64,000 bases of DNA from Halocynthiibacter namhaensis. Lineage in GTDB: Bacteria; Pseudomonadota; Alphaproteobacteria; Rhodobacterales; Rhodobacteraceae. The DNA lies in NCBI RefSeq assembly GCF_000812685.1, contig NZ_JWIF01000065.1, forward strand, positions 1-64,000. Direction: 5' to 3'. This document shows, piece by piece, positions 17,131-26,266 of this stretch; position 1 is the stretch's first letter, and each line of letters starts with the position of its first letter. The position numbers and the translations under genes are program-made. The notes beneath the pieces were generated by a model. The model ran no database searches and was not told where the DNA came from. It saw nothing but the letters and a program-made list of their open reading frames with translations.

Positions 17131-18411
17131 TTAGACAATTGCTTGATCAAGATCTGCGATCAAATCCGCAGCATCCTCGATTCCGATGGACAGGCGCACC
17201 ACATTGGGCGCGGCACCCGCTGCGATCTGCTGATCTTCTGTCAACTGACGGTGGGTGGTCGAAGCGGGGTGGATGATCAATGACCGCGCATCACCTAGGT
17301 TGGCCACATGGCTGAAAATGTTCAACCCATCGACCGTTTTTACGCAGGCATCATATCCACCTTTCAGCGCGATTGTGAACAACGCACCTGCACCTTTGGG
17401 GCAGATACGTTCCGCACGTTCACGGTAGGGGCTTGTGGGCAGCCCGGCCCAACCCACAGCTTCAATACGAGGGTCGGTTTCCAACCAAGCCGCGATTTTG
17501 GCCGCATTTTCCACGTGACGTTGCATGCGCAATGACAGGGTTTCAATCCCCATCAATGTGTAATGGGCTGCCTGCGGATTCATCGTCATGCCGAGATCGC
17601 GCAGACCAACGGCAATGCCATGGAAGGTGAATGCAAGCGCACCAAATGTCTCGTGGAATTTCATGCCGTGATAGGCGGGTTCGGGTGCGGAAAGTGATGG
17701 AAATTTGTCACTGGCGGACCAGTCAAACGTGCCGCTGTCAACCACGCAACCACCTGTCACCGTGCCGTTGCCCGTTAAGTATTTGGTTGTGGAATGGACA
17801 ACCAAAGTCGCGCCATGTTCAAAGGGGCGACATAGGTAAGGTGTGGCGGTTGTGTTGTCGACGATCAACGGAACGCCCGCAGCCTTGGTCACGCTTGAAA
17901 TCGCGTCTAGGTCGGTGATCACCCCACCTGGGTTGGCAATGGTTTCGCAAAAGACGGCGCGTGTGTCGTCGTCAATCGCGGCGGCCACGGCGTCGGTGTC
18001 ATCGAAATCAACGAACTTGGCTTCCCAGCCGAAACGTTTGATGGTTTGGCTGAATTGCGTCAACGTGCCGCCATATAACCGGGTCGATGCCACGATATTG
18101 CGCCCAGGCGCCATCAGGGGAAACAGTGCCATGATCTGAGCCGCGTGGCCAGAAGAACAGCAAACCGCACCTGCGCCGCCTTCCAGGGTTGCGATGCGTT
18201 CCTGTAAGACCGCGACAGTCGGGTTCGTGAGGCGTGAATAGATATAGCCAACTTCCTGTAAATTAAACAGTTTTGCGGCATGTTCGGCATCGCGAAACAC
18301 ATAAGCCGTTGATTGGTAAATCGGTGTTTGGCGCGCGCCTGTGGCGGGGTCAGGATGGGACCCAGCATGAATTTGTTGCGTATCAAAGCCCAGAACAGGG
18401 GTGTCAGACAT
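17131..18411 (-). CDS. metY: O-acetylhomoserine sulfhydrylase (MetY type)
   Basis: PLP-dependent enzyme of the Cys/Met metabolism family, 426 residues, making homocysteine (or a related thioether) from O-acetyl-L-homoserine and sulfide. Visible motifs are YSRLTNPTVAVLQERIATLEGG near the N-terminus, the cofactor-contacting IVDNTTATPYL, and the Schiff-base lysine in HSTTKYLTGNG. It acts in the cytosol in methionine synthesis. The start follows a GGGAG-rich leader (CTGAGGGAGAATCC). A 34-bp near-perfect palindrome lies 77 bases upstream of the start and may be a control site. No SAM riboswitch was recognised in the leader. Confidence 0.9.
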   Translation of the reverse strand: MSDTPVLGFDTQQIHAGSHPDPATGARQTPIYQSTAYVFRDAEHAAKLFNLQEVGYIYSRLTNPTVAVLQERIATLEGGAGAVCCSSGHAAQIMALFPLMAPGRNIVASTRLYGGTLTQFSQTIKRFGWEAKFVDFDDTDAVAAAIDDDTRAVFCETIANPGGVITDLDAISSVTKAAGVPLIVDNTTATPYLCRPFEHGATLVVHSTTKYLTGNGTVTGGCVVDSGTFDWSASDKFPSLSAPEPAYHGMKFHETFGALAFTFHGIAVGLRDLGMTMNPQAAHYTLMGIETLSLRMQRHVENAAKIAAWLETDPRIEAVGWAGLPTSPYRERAERICPKGAGALFTIALKGGYDACVKTVDGLNIFSHVANLGDARSLIIHPASTTHRQLTEDQQIAAGAAPNVVRLSIGIEDAADLIADLDQAIV

Positions 18412-18487
18412 TGGATTCTCCCTCAGATTTTCTCATAGACTGGGGGGATATTCCGAATGGGTCAATACGGATAGGTCAGTTTGGATA

Positions 18488-18521
18488 GTATTCCCGAAAT
18501 TACGCAAAATTTGGGGAATAC
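18488..18521. promoter_or_regulatory. 34-bp palindrome upstream of metY
   Basis: Arms GTATTCCCGAAATT and AATTTGGGGAATAC match at 13 of 14 positions around a 6-base centre (ACGCAA). It lies between the end of the glycosyltransferase-like gene and metY, both on the minus strand. It could be an operator for metY or a terminator of the gene before it; the lack of a U-run favours the former. Confidence 0.45.
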
Positions 18522-18560
18522 ATTCTTTGTATGGGCTTTGCGCAGATTTTTCGCGCGGGG

Positions 18561-19565
18561 CTATCGCATCCACAGTTTTTCGCGTTTGATCCTATTGCGA
18601 AGCACTTGTTCTTTACGTGGCAGTTTGTTTTGGTCAAACATGGTACGAATTTTTTGACCCTTCTTTTGGTAGACCAATTTTCGGATCGCATCATATTTTT
18701 TGATAGTTTTCTTGATCTTATTATGGGCGATTGCCTCTTCCAGCTCTTGAACGACAGCGTCTCGCTCGCGGGCATAAAGCAAAGACAACACGCGGTAGTG
18801 ACAGGTGATTTTACCGTCCAATAGCCCATCAGGTACGGTTTTGCGTGCGCCACCTAGCTTATGGATCACCAAAGGTAATGCAACTTGGTCAAGCCAAGGG
18901 TCAAGATTTTGACAGACAATGGTTTCCGGCCCATCATCGCGAATTGCGACGGCGTAATCCGTGAACAGGCGACCAAATTCATGCGGACAGCGGTAGAAAA
19001 ACCAACCGGCATTGAAATATAAATAACGTTCCCAATATTCGTCTGGTTTGCTTAGATCGAGGCTGCTGTCAAAATCGATGCCGAATTTGTCGTAAAGCGA
19101 TTTCCAAGTCTCGGCATATCCGGGGCCATAAAGTTCAATCGTTGGCCATGTGTTCGTGCGCATAAGCGACGCGCTGGGGTGGTCGAAATCAAACGGAATC
19201 TCTTCAATGTTACCGGTGACCAATGTGTCGGTGTCAAAGAAAACAAAGGGCTCGCCTTTGGGAAGGGCTTTCAGCGCTTCGATTTTATTTCCATGCGGGT
19301 AATCTTGGCCAAAGTGTTCATTTTCAAATGGAATGATCTCTGCGCCGAAATGTTCCAGAAGGTCCCGAATTTCGGGGTCGTGAATGCGTGGATCTGAATG
19401 CCACTTAGGGCCGGGCTGGGGCTCCGCGACAAACAACCTACCTTTGAAATCGGGGTTGTTGCGCTTGAATGAGGTCACAAAAATCACGGCCTCATATGAC
19501 AGTCGGCCGGCTTGCGCGACAATGACAATGTTGAACTTTTTTTGTTTTGCTCTATTTTTGATCAT
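18561..19565 (-). CDS. Glycosyltransferase-like protein
   Basis: A 334-residue protein with a GT-A-like start (FNIVIVAQAGRLSYEAVIFVTSFKRNNPDFKGRLFV) and a DxD-type metal/nucleotide-sugar motif in FVFFDTDTLVTGNIEEIPF near residue 115. The C-terminal 70 residues are lysine-rich and helical (HNKIKKTIKKYDAIRKL…). There is no signal peptide or membrane segment. It might transfer sugar to a surface polymer, but no acceptor can be named and no polysaccharide locus surrounds it. It is divergent from a small secreted-protein gene. The family is inferred from the DxD context only. Confidence 0.55.
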   Translation of the reverse strand: MIKNRAKQKKFNIVIVAQAGRLSYEAVIFVTSFKRNNPDFKGRLFVAEPQPGPKWHSDPRIHDPEIRDLLEHFGAEIIPFENEHFGQDYPHGNKIEALKALPKGEPFVFFDTDTLVTGNIEEIPFDFDHPSASLMRTNTWPTIELYGPGYAETWKSLYDKFGIDFDSSLDLSKPDEYWERYLYFNAGWFFYRCPHEFGRLFTDYAVAIRDDGPETIVCQNLDPWLDQVALPLVIHKLGGARKTVPDGLLDGKITCHYRVLSLLYARERDAVVQELEEAIAHNKIKKTIKKYDAIRKLVYQKKGQKIRTMFDQNKLPRKEQVLRNRIKREKLWMR

Positions 19566-19656
19566 AATAACACTATTCTTCCGTTGCCGCTGGGGCGTTT
19601 ATAGATTGTTTTCAGCGCAAACGGAAAGCCTGATTGTTGACTGCAGGAGCAGGAAT

Positions 19657-20094
19657 TTGTCTATTTTTACGCGCTATATCCGTCGCTTTCGCCATATCGC
19701 CACGGGGGTCTGTTTTGGATTGATCACCGCGCCGCCTTTAATGGCTGATAATTTCACCACCGCCGGGGAGGTGCGCCCGATTCTAACTGCGACGCGTTCC
19801 AGTTGGGTAAGCTTGCGCGCAGACAGTGCACAAGACGTGTTGGATTTCACTCAGATCGCGGCTTGGCGTTGTGGTCTGTCGGCGGTGCATTACAGGATCA
19901 ATGGTGGCAGTGAAAAGTCGCTTGATCTTGAAGCGTGTTATGAATCTGAGCTGCGCCCGAATGCCACTAAAAACCGAGCCGTTTGGTTGGTGAACGAACC
20001 CGGCGGTTCGGTTGATCGTGTTGACCTGCGCTTGATCTATGATGATGGTCGCGAGGACAGTATTCAAGTGAACCGCGCTTCAATTCAAAGATAG
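19657..20094 (+). CDS. Small exported protein of unknown function
   Basis: With a TTG start at 19657, preceded by GCAGGAGCAGG, the protein has 145 residues. A basic N-terminus (SIFTRYIRRFRHIA) and a hydrophobic stretch ending in PPLMA form a signal peptide, so it should be periplasmic. The mature part has two cysteines (WRCGLSAVHYRI and LEACYESEL) that could form a disulfide, and beta-type sequence towards the end (VDRVDLRLIYDDGRED). I do not recognise a family. It ends 8 bases from the stop of the convergent PIG-L gene. Confidence 0.55.
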   Translation: MSIFTRYIRRFRHIATGVCFGLITAPPLMADNFTTAGEVRPILTATRSSWVSLRADSAQDVLDFTQIAAWRCGLSAVHYRINGGSEKSLDLEACYESELRPNATKNRAVWLVNEPGGSVDRVDLRLIYDDGREDSIQVNRASIQR

Positions 20095-20102
20095 GCTGAC
20101 GC

Positions 20103-22538
20103 TTATGATCCTGATGATGGGTCACGTTTGGCCAATAGGTTGGCCATTAAGCGGAATGCGCCCGGTGTAAGCTGTTCCATTTGGTGGTGAAGAATCAAGG
20201 CGCAATGAATGTGTCGGCCATCCCCAATGTCACCGACCAGCAATGCACCTTGGTGGGGGGCTTCGCCAGGATCTGACATCTCAAGGATCGGGGTGTATTC
20301 TTCCCCCCAAGATTTGGCGAAATACAACCCGCGTTCTTTGTGCCAATCAGCCCAATCATCATCGGTGATCTTGTTTGGCGTATTCAAAATCGCATGATCC
20401 GGCACCAAATGTTTCACTGCAGCATTCTTGTCGGTCACACGCCAGCGCAGGGACGGCTGCCCAATTTCAAGGTGAGCAGGGGCAGACATGGCCGGATCCC
20501 AATTGTCACGCGGGCGATGGTACAGGGTGATCAACGTCCCACCATCGCGCATCCAAGCGTGCAGTTCTGGCATCACATCTTTTAGACCCGGGCGAAAACC
20601 AAGGGCAAAGATGCCGATGACAATGGTGTCAAACCGTAACAATGCGCCCGGAACCTGGAGATCTTCGTCAGATACAAGTTCCACTTGCACGCCCATTGCA
20701 GACATCCAAGCATCGACGTTATCATTCCCGCCGCCAATATATCCGACACGCACGTTTGGAATTTCCGCATGTAAAATACGTACTTTTAGGCTTTTTTGAT
20801 CCGTTAAGGCGGTTGGGTTAATATGGGCGTGGCTTATACGTTGGACGCTGCGCGCAGCAATCCCATCCAATGTCATCGGCAGTTCATACAGGCCGGGTTG
20901 TGCGTCCATCGGTGCCGCAACGGCAAACCCAGTACCTTCTACACCGATCTCCCAGCCTTCTGGCGGGCTTAACGAGGCGACTGCGCCGGAAGGCGTGATG
21001 CCAGACAGTGAGGTTTTGATCTCGCGGCTGAGGGTGGATGTGTTGATGATCGCGGCCTCGGGCATAAGGCTTGCGCTTTGTGCGGGCAGGGCTACGGGCG
21101 GGTTGTCCAAGGGCAGTCGCAGAGAGATCGGAGTGTCATTGACCGTAAAACTGACCTGCAGCGCGGGTTCTGGTGGGAAATGAGGGTCAAAGCAATCACG
21201 ATATCCGTCATGGGGCAGGGCAGTATTGTCCAACCCGATATGACCATCCTTCGAGAACCAACCTTCGGGGAGCGCAGCTTGCACATCGAGGTTCTGTGCG
21301 CGCCCTTCGCGGGTCTCAATGGTGAGTTTCGCGGTCTCGCCCGGGGTCAGCCAAGTTTGATCAACAAAGGCCGAAACTTCGGCAGATGAGGCAAGCCAAA
21401 TCACCCGTGAAATCGCATTTTCCAGACGTTCCAATCGGTGCAAGATTTGGTCTTTTGCGGCATCAGGGCAGTCGGTTTGAGCCAACCGTAGGACGTTAAG
21501 TGCTTTCGTCGCGGCGTCGCAGATTGCACGGCCATTGGGGAAGGCGGCGATCGCGCCATTGCAACAATCTTCCGTGTCGCGCAAAAGCTGGGAAATCGGT
21601 TCTGCGCCAGGAAGGGCTGCGAGGTCGGATAGGCGCGACGCGATCCCTGCACCAAGGGTTTCCCCTTCGCTGCAGGTGAGATCCGAAACGCGGCTGTCCA
21701 ATAGGTGCAAAGGCCAATCGCGTTCTGTGCCGGGGCTGACCCAACGTCCCATGCCTTGGGTTTTGTGAAACACGCGGCTTTGCTGGGCGATTTGTTCATA
21801 GCTCCAGCCCGTGACGGGATCACAGCCTTTGGCGCTGATCACATGGGTGGCCATTGGGGGCGGCACTTCGTCGTCATAAGCATCCCCGCCGCCACCCCAT
21901 GCGGGCAAGAAAAGCTTCTTGACCTGCCAAGGGGGGAGGTCGCTGTCAGGATAAGATACATTGGCTGCCAAATTCATAATTTGTTGGGCGACGCGGGTCA
22001 TGGCCCGGTGGTGGCCATGCTGTCCGGGGACATCAAGGAAGGTTGGGCAAATGATGTCGGGACGTTCACGCCGCACCACGTCGACCATACGTTTCAAGGT
22101 TCGGGCATCGCCCCACTGGCGCAGGGTTTCTTCACCACTTTTGGAAAACCCGAAATCTGATATGGTGTCATTCGGATCTTGGGACAACCAATACAGGCGC
22201 ATGGACAAATGATTGGCGGCCTGTTCCATTTCTGCGGTACGCAAGGCCCCCAATGTTGCACCTGTTTCGGTGCCCAAATCATTTTGCCCGCCTTCGCCGC
22301 GATTGGCGCAAACATAAGAAAGATGCAGCCCATCACGAAGCCCCAAGCAGGCCAGCATTGCACTGGTTTCATCGTCAGGATGCGCGCCGCTGTTCATGAA
22401 GGACAGGGTCGTGCGCAGAGGTTGCAATGCTTGCCATAGGGCCGCGATGCGGGGCCGCAATTGCTGTTTGCGAATGCGTTTCTCGACTGAAGTTTCTTCG
22501 TCTTTTGGCATGTGGTGATCCTGCGCGTTCATAGTCAC
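20103..22538 (-). CDS. Large PIG-L family deacetylase with C-terminal amidotransferase-like domain
   Basis: An 811-residue protein without a signal peptide, so probably cytosolic. The PIG-L/LmbE domain covers about residues 43-240: the zinc motif AHPDDE at 52-57 and a second histidine cluster GQHGHHRAM near 170. PIG-L enzymes remove N-acetyl groups from amino-sugar conjugates such as GlcNAc-inositol or GlcNAc-malate. Residues about 380-580 look like two beta-sandwich segments (LTPGETAKLTIETREG), and about 590-805 resembles a class I glutamine-amidotransferase/ThuA fold (VRVGYIGGGNDNVDAWMSAMGV … DTIVIGIFAL … HAWMRDGGTLITLYH). Start is GTG 22538 or ATG 22532. It lies downstream of the ROK gene on the same strand, and the ABC operon is divergent, so it probably deacylates the imported compound. 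Confidence 0.75.
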   Translation of the reverse strand: MTMNAQDHHMPKDEETSVEKRIRKQQLRPRIAALWQALQPLRTTLSFMNSGAHPDDETSAMLACLGLRDGLHLSYVCANRGEGGQNDLGTETGATLGALRTAEMEQAANHLSMRLYWLSQDPNDTISDFGFSKSGEETLRQWGDARTLKRMVDVVRRERPDIICPTFLDVPGQHGHHRAMTRVAQQIMNLAANVSYPDSDLPPWQVKKLFLPAWGGGGDAYDDEVPPPMATHVISAKGCDPVTGWSYEQIAQQSRVFHKTQGMGRWVSPGTERDWPLHLLDSRVSDLTCSEGETLGAGIASRLSDLAALPGAEPISQLLRDTEDCCNGAIAAFPNGRAICDAATKALNVLRLAQTDCPDAAKDQILHRLERLENAISRVIWLASSAEVSAFVDQTWLTPGETAKLTIETREGRAQNLDVQAALPEGWFSKDGHIGLDNTALPHDGYRDCFDPHFPPEPALQVSFTVNDTPISLRLPLDNPPVALPAQSASLMPEAAIINTSTLSREIKTSLSGITPSGAVASLSPPEGWEIGVEGTGFAVAAPMDAQPGLYELPMTLDGIAARSVQRISHAHINPTALTDQKSLKVRILHAEIPNVRVGYIGGGNDNVDAWMSAMGVQVELVSDEDLQVPGALLRFDTIVIGIFALGFRPGLKDVMPELHAWMRDGGTLITLYHRPRDNWDPAMSAPAHLEIGQPSLRWRVTDKNAAVKHLVPDHAILNTPNKITDDDWADWHKERGLYFAKSWGEEYTPILEMSDPGEAPHQGALLVGDIGDGRHIHCALILHHQMEQLTPGAFRLMANLLAKRDPSSGS

Positions 22539-22655
22539 TTTGTGACATCCTTATGCAATGTGTCAGGGAATTCCTGAGATTTCCTAAATTTAACAAATCT
22601 TCTTGAACTCAATAATATTATCTTATGTTTTCATCAGTTTGGGGCGCGAGTTCTT

Positions 22656-23903
22656 TCAAGAACTTCCCATGAATTTCGGTGTAAACTCATCATTCAGCAC
22701 CAAGGCTGCGGATCCAAGTGCGGCGGTCATTGGGCCCGAGCTGCCTTGCACCACGCGGTCAATCGTTCGATCAGGCCGCACGGATACGGAATGGGGGGAA
22801 AGCGATAAATCTTGGACCAAGGCTGCGAAAATCACGGCGGGCATGGCGCCACATAAAACAATGGTTTCCGGGTCGTAGAGGTTTTCGATCAGATTTGTCG
22901 CTTCGGCGAGGGCCAGCCGGGCTTGATCAATCCAGGCCATTAAGGCTGGGGTTTCGGATTGGAAATGGGCCTCGAGCGCCTCAGTGGTTTGCGCTGATAT
23001 GTCATTGATTTTCAAGTGTTTTTGAACGGAAATCCGGCTGAGAACTTGCTCAAGGCGTGCAGGACCGGACGGCATCGGGATACGAATATGCCCGATTTCC
23101 CCGGCATTGCCGAAGGCTCCGCGCAAAATCTGCGTGTCATTCACAATGCCCAAGCCAATACCCGCGCCAAAATACAGACAGGCATAGTCGCGTAAACCGC
23201 GTGCGGCGCCGGAAATACGTTCTGCCATAGCGGCGGCATTCGCATCATTTTCGACAAGGCAGGGCAGATCAAGCAATTCTTGAGCCCAATCGCGCACATC
23301 AATGTCCTGCCACTCCGGAAGGTCAGATTGATGACCCGTGATACCCGTGATGCCAAAGGGGCCAGGCATAACCAGACCGACCCCCAAAATCATATTCGCA
23401 GACAGATTTCGAATGCCCAGTGCTTCGGATTTCAGGGTTAACATTTCCTGGGCGACGTTTTGGGGTGTGGCTTGTTGCAGAGGATTTCGATCCCAAAAAA
23501 CAGCCTTACCATGGAGGTTGATCAAGGTGCAGAACACGGCATCAGGGCGCACTTCAAATCCAAGAGCATATGCACCGTCCGGGTTGATTTCATATTGAAT
23601 TGCTGGCTGGCCACGTCCTACGCTGCGCCGTCCACAGGCACGGATCAATCCGCGCGCTTCGAGATCAGCAATAATGTTGCTGACGGCTTGGGTGGACAGG
23701 CCGGAGAGACGCGCAATTTCGGCGCGCCCGGCGGTCCCATTGCCAGCGTAAGCATCTTGGAGTGCACTGAGCACAAGTTTGCGATTGTGCTGTCGTGCAC
23801 GTTCAGAATTTGCACCTGTGCCCGTGCTGTTGCCCGTGCTGCTAGATGAGGCTTTGCCTGCATTGGATCGACGTTCAAATTTATCTTTAGAAATAGGTTT
23901 CAT
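22656..23903 (-). CDS. ROK-family transcriptional repressor
   Basis: A 415-residue NagC/XylR-type regulator. The winged helix lies near residues 38-95 (NRKLVLSALQDAYAGNG…IARLSGLSTQAVSNIIADLEARG). The ROK sugar-sensing domain follows, with LVENDANAAAMAER near the middle and GAGIGLGIV. The usual zinc-binding cysteine cluster after GEIGHI is missing: the sequence reads GEIGHIRIPMPSGPARLEQVL. It is divergent from the ABC transporter operon, and the shared 154-base region holds a perfect palindrome covering a likely -35 box. It probably represses both directions until a sugar ligand binds. The N-terminal 35 residues are Ser/Thr/Asn-rich and look disordered. Confidence 0.87.
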   Translation of the reverse strand: MKPISKDKFERRSNAGKASSSSTGNSTGTGANSERARQHNRKLVLSALQDAYAGNGTAGRAEIARLSGLSTQAVSNIIADLEARGLIRACGRRSVGRGQPAIQYEINPDGAYALGFEVRPDAVFCTLINLHGKAVFWDRNPLQQATPQNVAQEMLTLKSEALGIRNLSANMILGVGLVMPGPFGITGITGHQSDLPEWQDIDVRDWAQELLDLPCLVENDANAAAMAERISGAARGLRDYACLYFGAGIGLGIVNDTQILRGAFGNAGEIGHIRIPMPSGPARLEQVLSRISVQKHLKINDISAQTTEALEAHFQSETPALMAWIDQARLALAEATNLIENLYDPETIVLCGAMPAVIFAALVQDLSLSPHSVSVRPDRTIDRVVQGSSGPMTAALGSAALVLNDEFTPKFMGSS

Positions 23904-23926
23904 GGGCCCTCATTACATTACGCCCC

Positions 23927-23955
23927 TTGTTAACTCAATTTGATTGAGTTAACAA
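23927..23955. promoter_or_regulatory. ROK operator palindrome
   Basis: TTGTTAACTCAA-N5-TTGAGTTAACAA, a perfect inverted repeat with 12-bp arms. It lies between the divergent ROK and binding-protein genes and overlaps the -35 of the latter. Size and symmetry suit a ROK dimer. No second copy of this quality was seen in the window; a looser TTGAACTCAA occurs upstream of the PIG-L gene near 22600. Confidence 0.8.
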
Positions 23956-23973
23956 TTCCCTACTTTGTGATAT
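23944..23973 (+). promoter_or_regulatory. Promoter of the sugar ABC operon
   Basis: TTGAGT (23944-23949), 18-base spacer, TGATAT (23968-23973). The -35 lies in the right arm of the operator palindrome, so a bound repressor would block it. Confidence 0.5.
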
Positions 23974-24057
23974 TTCATTCGAGATCTCCCTAAGGGGGAG
24001 TATCCAGAAATTGCTTGGGCCGGGGGAGGTCTAGGCGCAAAAGGGAGGGAAGAACCT

Positions 24058-25311
24058 ATGAGTAAATTCAAAGCATTCGCACTTGGAACGGCGATCAGTG
24101 CGGCCAGTTTTGCAGCCACATCTGCCCAAGCGGTAGAGATTGAATATTGGCAGTATTACTTTGACGCGCGTGTGACGGCGATGGAACAGCTGATTGAAGG
24201 TTTCGAAGCCGCCAATCCAGACATCACCGTCAAAATGACCCATTTTCCCTATGCTGATTACCGCACGAAAGTGGCGGCGGCGATCCCTGCCGGTGAGGGG
24301 CCGGATGTGGTGCAGCTGTTTTATGGTTGGCTCAATGATTACGTCGAGGCCGAGCTGATCCAACCTTTGCCCGCCGACACATTTGATCCCGCGCGCATTG
24401 ATGCGGAATTCTTCCCAATGGTTCAGGCCATGAAAGATGGCGATCATTACTGGGCCTTGCCCACTGCCGTGCGTTCGCTTGCGCTGTTTTACAATGAACG
24501 CCTGTTTGAAGAGGCGGGCATCGAAAGCCCACCCACCAATCTGGATGAACTCGTGGAAATCGCCGGTCAGCTGACCAAACGCGATGGCGCGGGCAATATT
24601 ACGCAAGTTGGCATCACCACGGGCATGAACGCCCAGGATCACCATTGGTTCCGCGAGGTTCTCGTGCGGCAAATGGGCGGCGAGCCATATACAGACGATT
24701 ACCAAACCGTGAACTATAATTCCGACGCAGGCCAAGCGGCTGCGGCATTCTACACGGGACTTGAACAAGAACACGGCGTCACGGCTGCGGGCTTTATGGA
24801 TGAACCCCAGGCCGCGTTTAAGGCGGGCATGGCGGGGATGCATATTGACGGGTCTTTCCGCATTGGATCGCTTGATAAAATCCGGGGCCTGCGGTGGGGC
24901 GTTGCTGAGTTGCCCGCTGCAATGGACGGCACACAATCGAACTACAGTTCTTATTGGGTGAATGCGATCACATCCAAAGCCGAAGGCGAACGGTATGAAG
25001 CATCGGTCAAATTCATGGAATATGTCACATCAGACGCGGCCATGCAGATTTGGTTGGATGTGGTGGGTGAGTTGCCCGCGAAACCGTCCGTCGGCATGAC
25101 CGAGGTCAACGCCAATCACGACGTTTATGGACCGTTCATTCGCGGATTGGCCTATGCCAACACCACGATCTTCGCCAATGAAAGCGCGCAACGCCAAGTC
25201 CTGATGGATATGGTGCAGCACGTCAGCATCGAAGATCAGCCCGTGAACGAGGCCCTCGCCAATGCCGCCAAAGCCGAGCAAGTCATTCTCGACGAATATT
25301 ACGCTGACTGA
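24058..25311 (+). CDS. Carbohydrate ABC transporter substrate-binding protein
   Basis: A 417-residue family 1 (MalE-like) extracellular binding protein with a signal peptide at 1-26 (KFKAFALGTAISAASFAATSAQA). The mature protein begins VEIEYWQYYFDARVTAMEQLIEGFEAANPDI, and GEGPDVVQLFYGW is a typical hinge/ligand segment. It captures the sugar in the periplasm for the two permeases downstream. GGGAGGGAAG lies about 7 bases before the ATG. It is the first gene of a six-gene series (to 30701). Many tryptophans and tyrosines suggest a glycan-type ligand, but the ligand cannot be named. Confidence 0.9.
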   Translation: MSKFKAFALGTAISAASFAATSAQAVEIEYWQYYFDARVTAMEQLIEGFEAANPDITVKMTHFPYADYRTKVAAAIPAGEGPDVVQLFYGWLNDYVEAELIQPLPADTFDPARIDAEFFPMVQAMKDGDHYWALPTAVRSLALFYNERLFEEAGIESPPTNLDELVEIAGQLTKRDGAGNITQVGITTGMNAQDHHWFREVLVRQMGGEPYTDDYQTVNYNSDAGQAAAAFYTGLEQEHGVTAAGFMDEPQAAFKAGMAGMHIDGSFRIGSLDKIRGLRWGVAELPAAMDGTQSNYSSYWVNAITSKAEGERYEASVKFMEYVTSDAAMQIWLDVVGELPAKPSVGMTEVNANHDVYGPFIRGLAYANTTIFANESAQRQVLMDMVQHVSIEDQPVNEALANAAKAEQVILDEYYAD

Positions 25312-25371
25312 TTTCTCATCTTGTGACGTACCCTTGCCGCATTGGCAGGGGTGCCCTTCAGGAATACATGT

Positions 25372-26265
25372 ATGAACCTTCGTAACACCCTGACGATACG
25401 TCAGAAACACATCCTTTGGGCTTGGGGTTTCCTTGCGATCCCAGTGCTGTTTTATGTGGTGATCCGCTTTTATCCCACGGGCAATGCGATTGTCCTAAGC
25501 TTCCAAAATTGGAACCTGCTAAGCGCGCGTACTTGGGCGGGCGCGGATAATTACGTCAAGCTTTGGCACGATGAGGTCTTCTGGAAAGTCTTTAAAAACA
25601 CCTTTGTGTATCTGCTGTTGGGGACACCCTTCAGCCTTGTGATCAGCTTTTTGATCGCCTTTCATCTGGATCGCGTGCGCTTCATGCATGGATTTATCCG
25701 CATGATGTATTTTCTGCCGTTCATGACGTCCGCTGTGGCTATGGCTTGGGTCTGGCGTTGGTTTTATCAGCCGGTTCCTGTGGGGATTTTCAACAATATC
25801 TTGGCAACATTCGGCATCCCACAAATTAACTTCCTGAACTCGACCACCAACGCGTTGCCTGCCGTTCTGGCCCCCGCGATTTGGGCGGGATTGGGCTTTC
25901 AAGTGATCATCTTCATGGCAGGTCTACGCGCCATTCCCACCAGTTATTACGAGGCCGCGCGCATTGATGGTGTCTCCGGTTTTACCATCCTGACCCAAAT
26001 CACCATTCCACTGCTGAAACCGACGATCATCTTCATCACGGTTTTCAGTTCAATCGGATTTCTGCGCATCTTTGACCATGTCTTCAACATGACCACCAAC
26101 AACCCGGGCGGGCCTTTGAATGCCACCAAGCCTTTGGTTCTTATGATCTATGACACCGCCTTTAACGGGTTTGATATGGGCTATGCCGCGGCACAAACCG
26201 TGGTTCTGTTCACGATCCTTCTGTGTGTCAGTCTGTTGCAACTATATCTGCTGAGGGACCGCTGA
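25372..26265 (+). CDS. Carbohydrate ABC transporter permease (MalF/UgpA type)
   Basis: The 297-residue inner-membrane protein has about six membrane segments and the EAA loop (YYEAARIDGVSGFTILTQITIPLLKP) that docks the ATPase. AGGAA stands 7 bases before the ATG at 25372; the frame is open from 25342 but without a better start. It pairs with the next permease, whose gene begins one base after this stop, to form the channel for the substrate carried by the upstream binding protein. Confidence 0.9.
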   Translation: MNLRNTLTIRQKHILWAWGFLAIPVLFYVVIRFYPTGNAIVLSFQNWNLLSARTWAGADNYVKLWHDEVFWKVFKNTFVYLLLGTPFSLVISFLIAFHLDRVRFMHGFIRMMYFLPFMTSAVAMAWVWRWFYQPVPVGIFNNILATFGIPQINFLNSTTNALPAVLAPAIWAGLGFQVIIFMAGLRAIPTSYYEAARIDGVSGFTILTQITIPLLKPTIIFITVFSSIGFLRIFDHVFNMTTNNPGGPLNATKPLVLMIYDTAFNGFDMGYAAAQTVVLFTILLCVSLLQLYLLRDR

Positions 26266-26266
26266 T

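Noticed and set aside
18412-18530. SAM-II riboswitch in the metY leader
   Set aside because: The expected conserved core and pseudoknot of SAM-II were not found; only a long palindrome is present.
24031-24936. 301-residue minus-strand frame over the binding-protein gene
   Set aside because: Antisense to a clear binding protein with signal peptide; no motif of its own.
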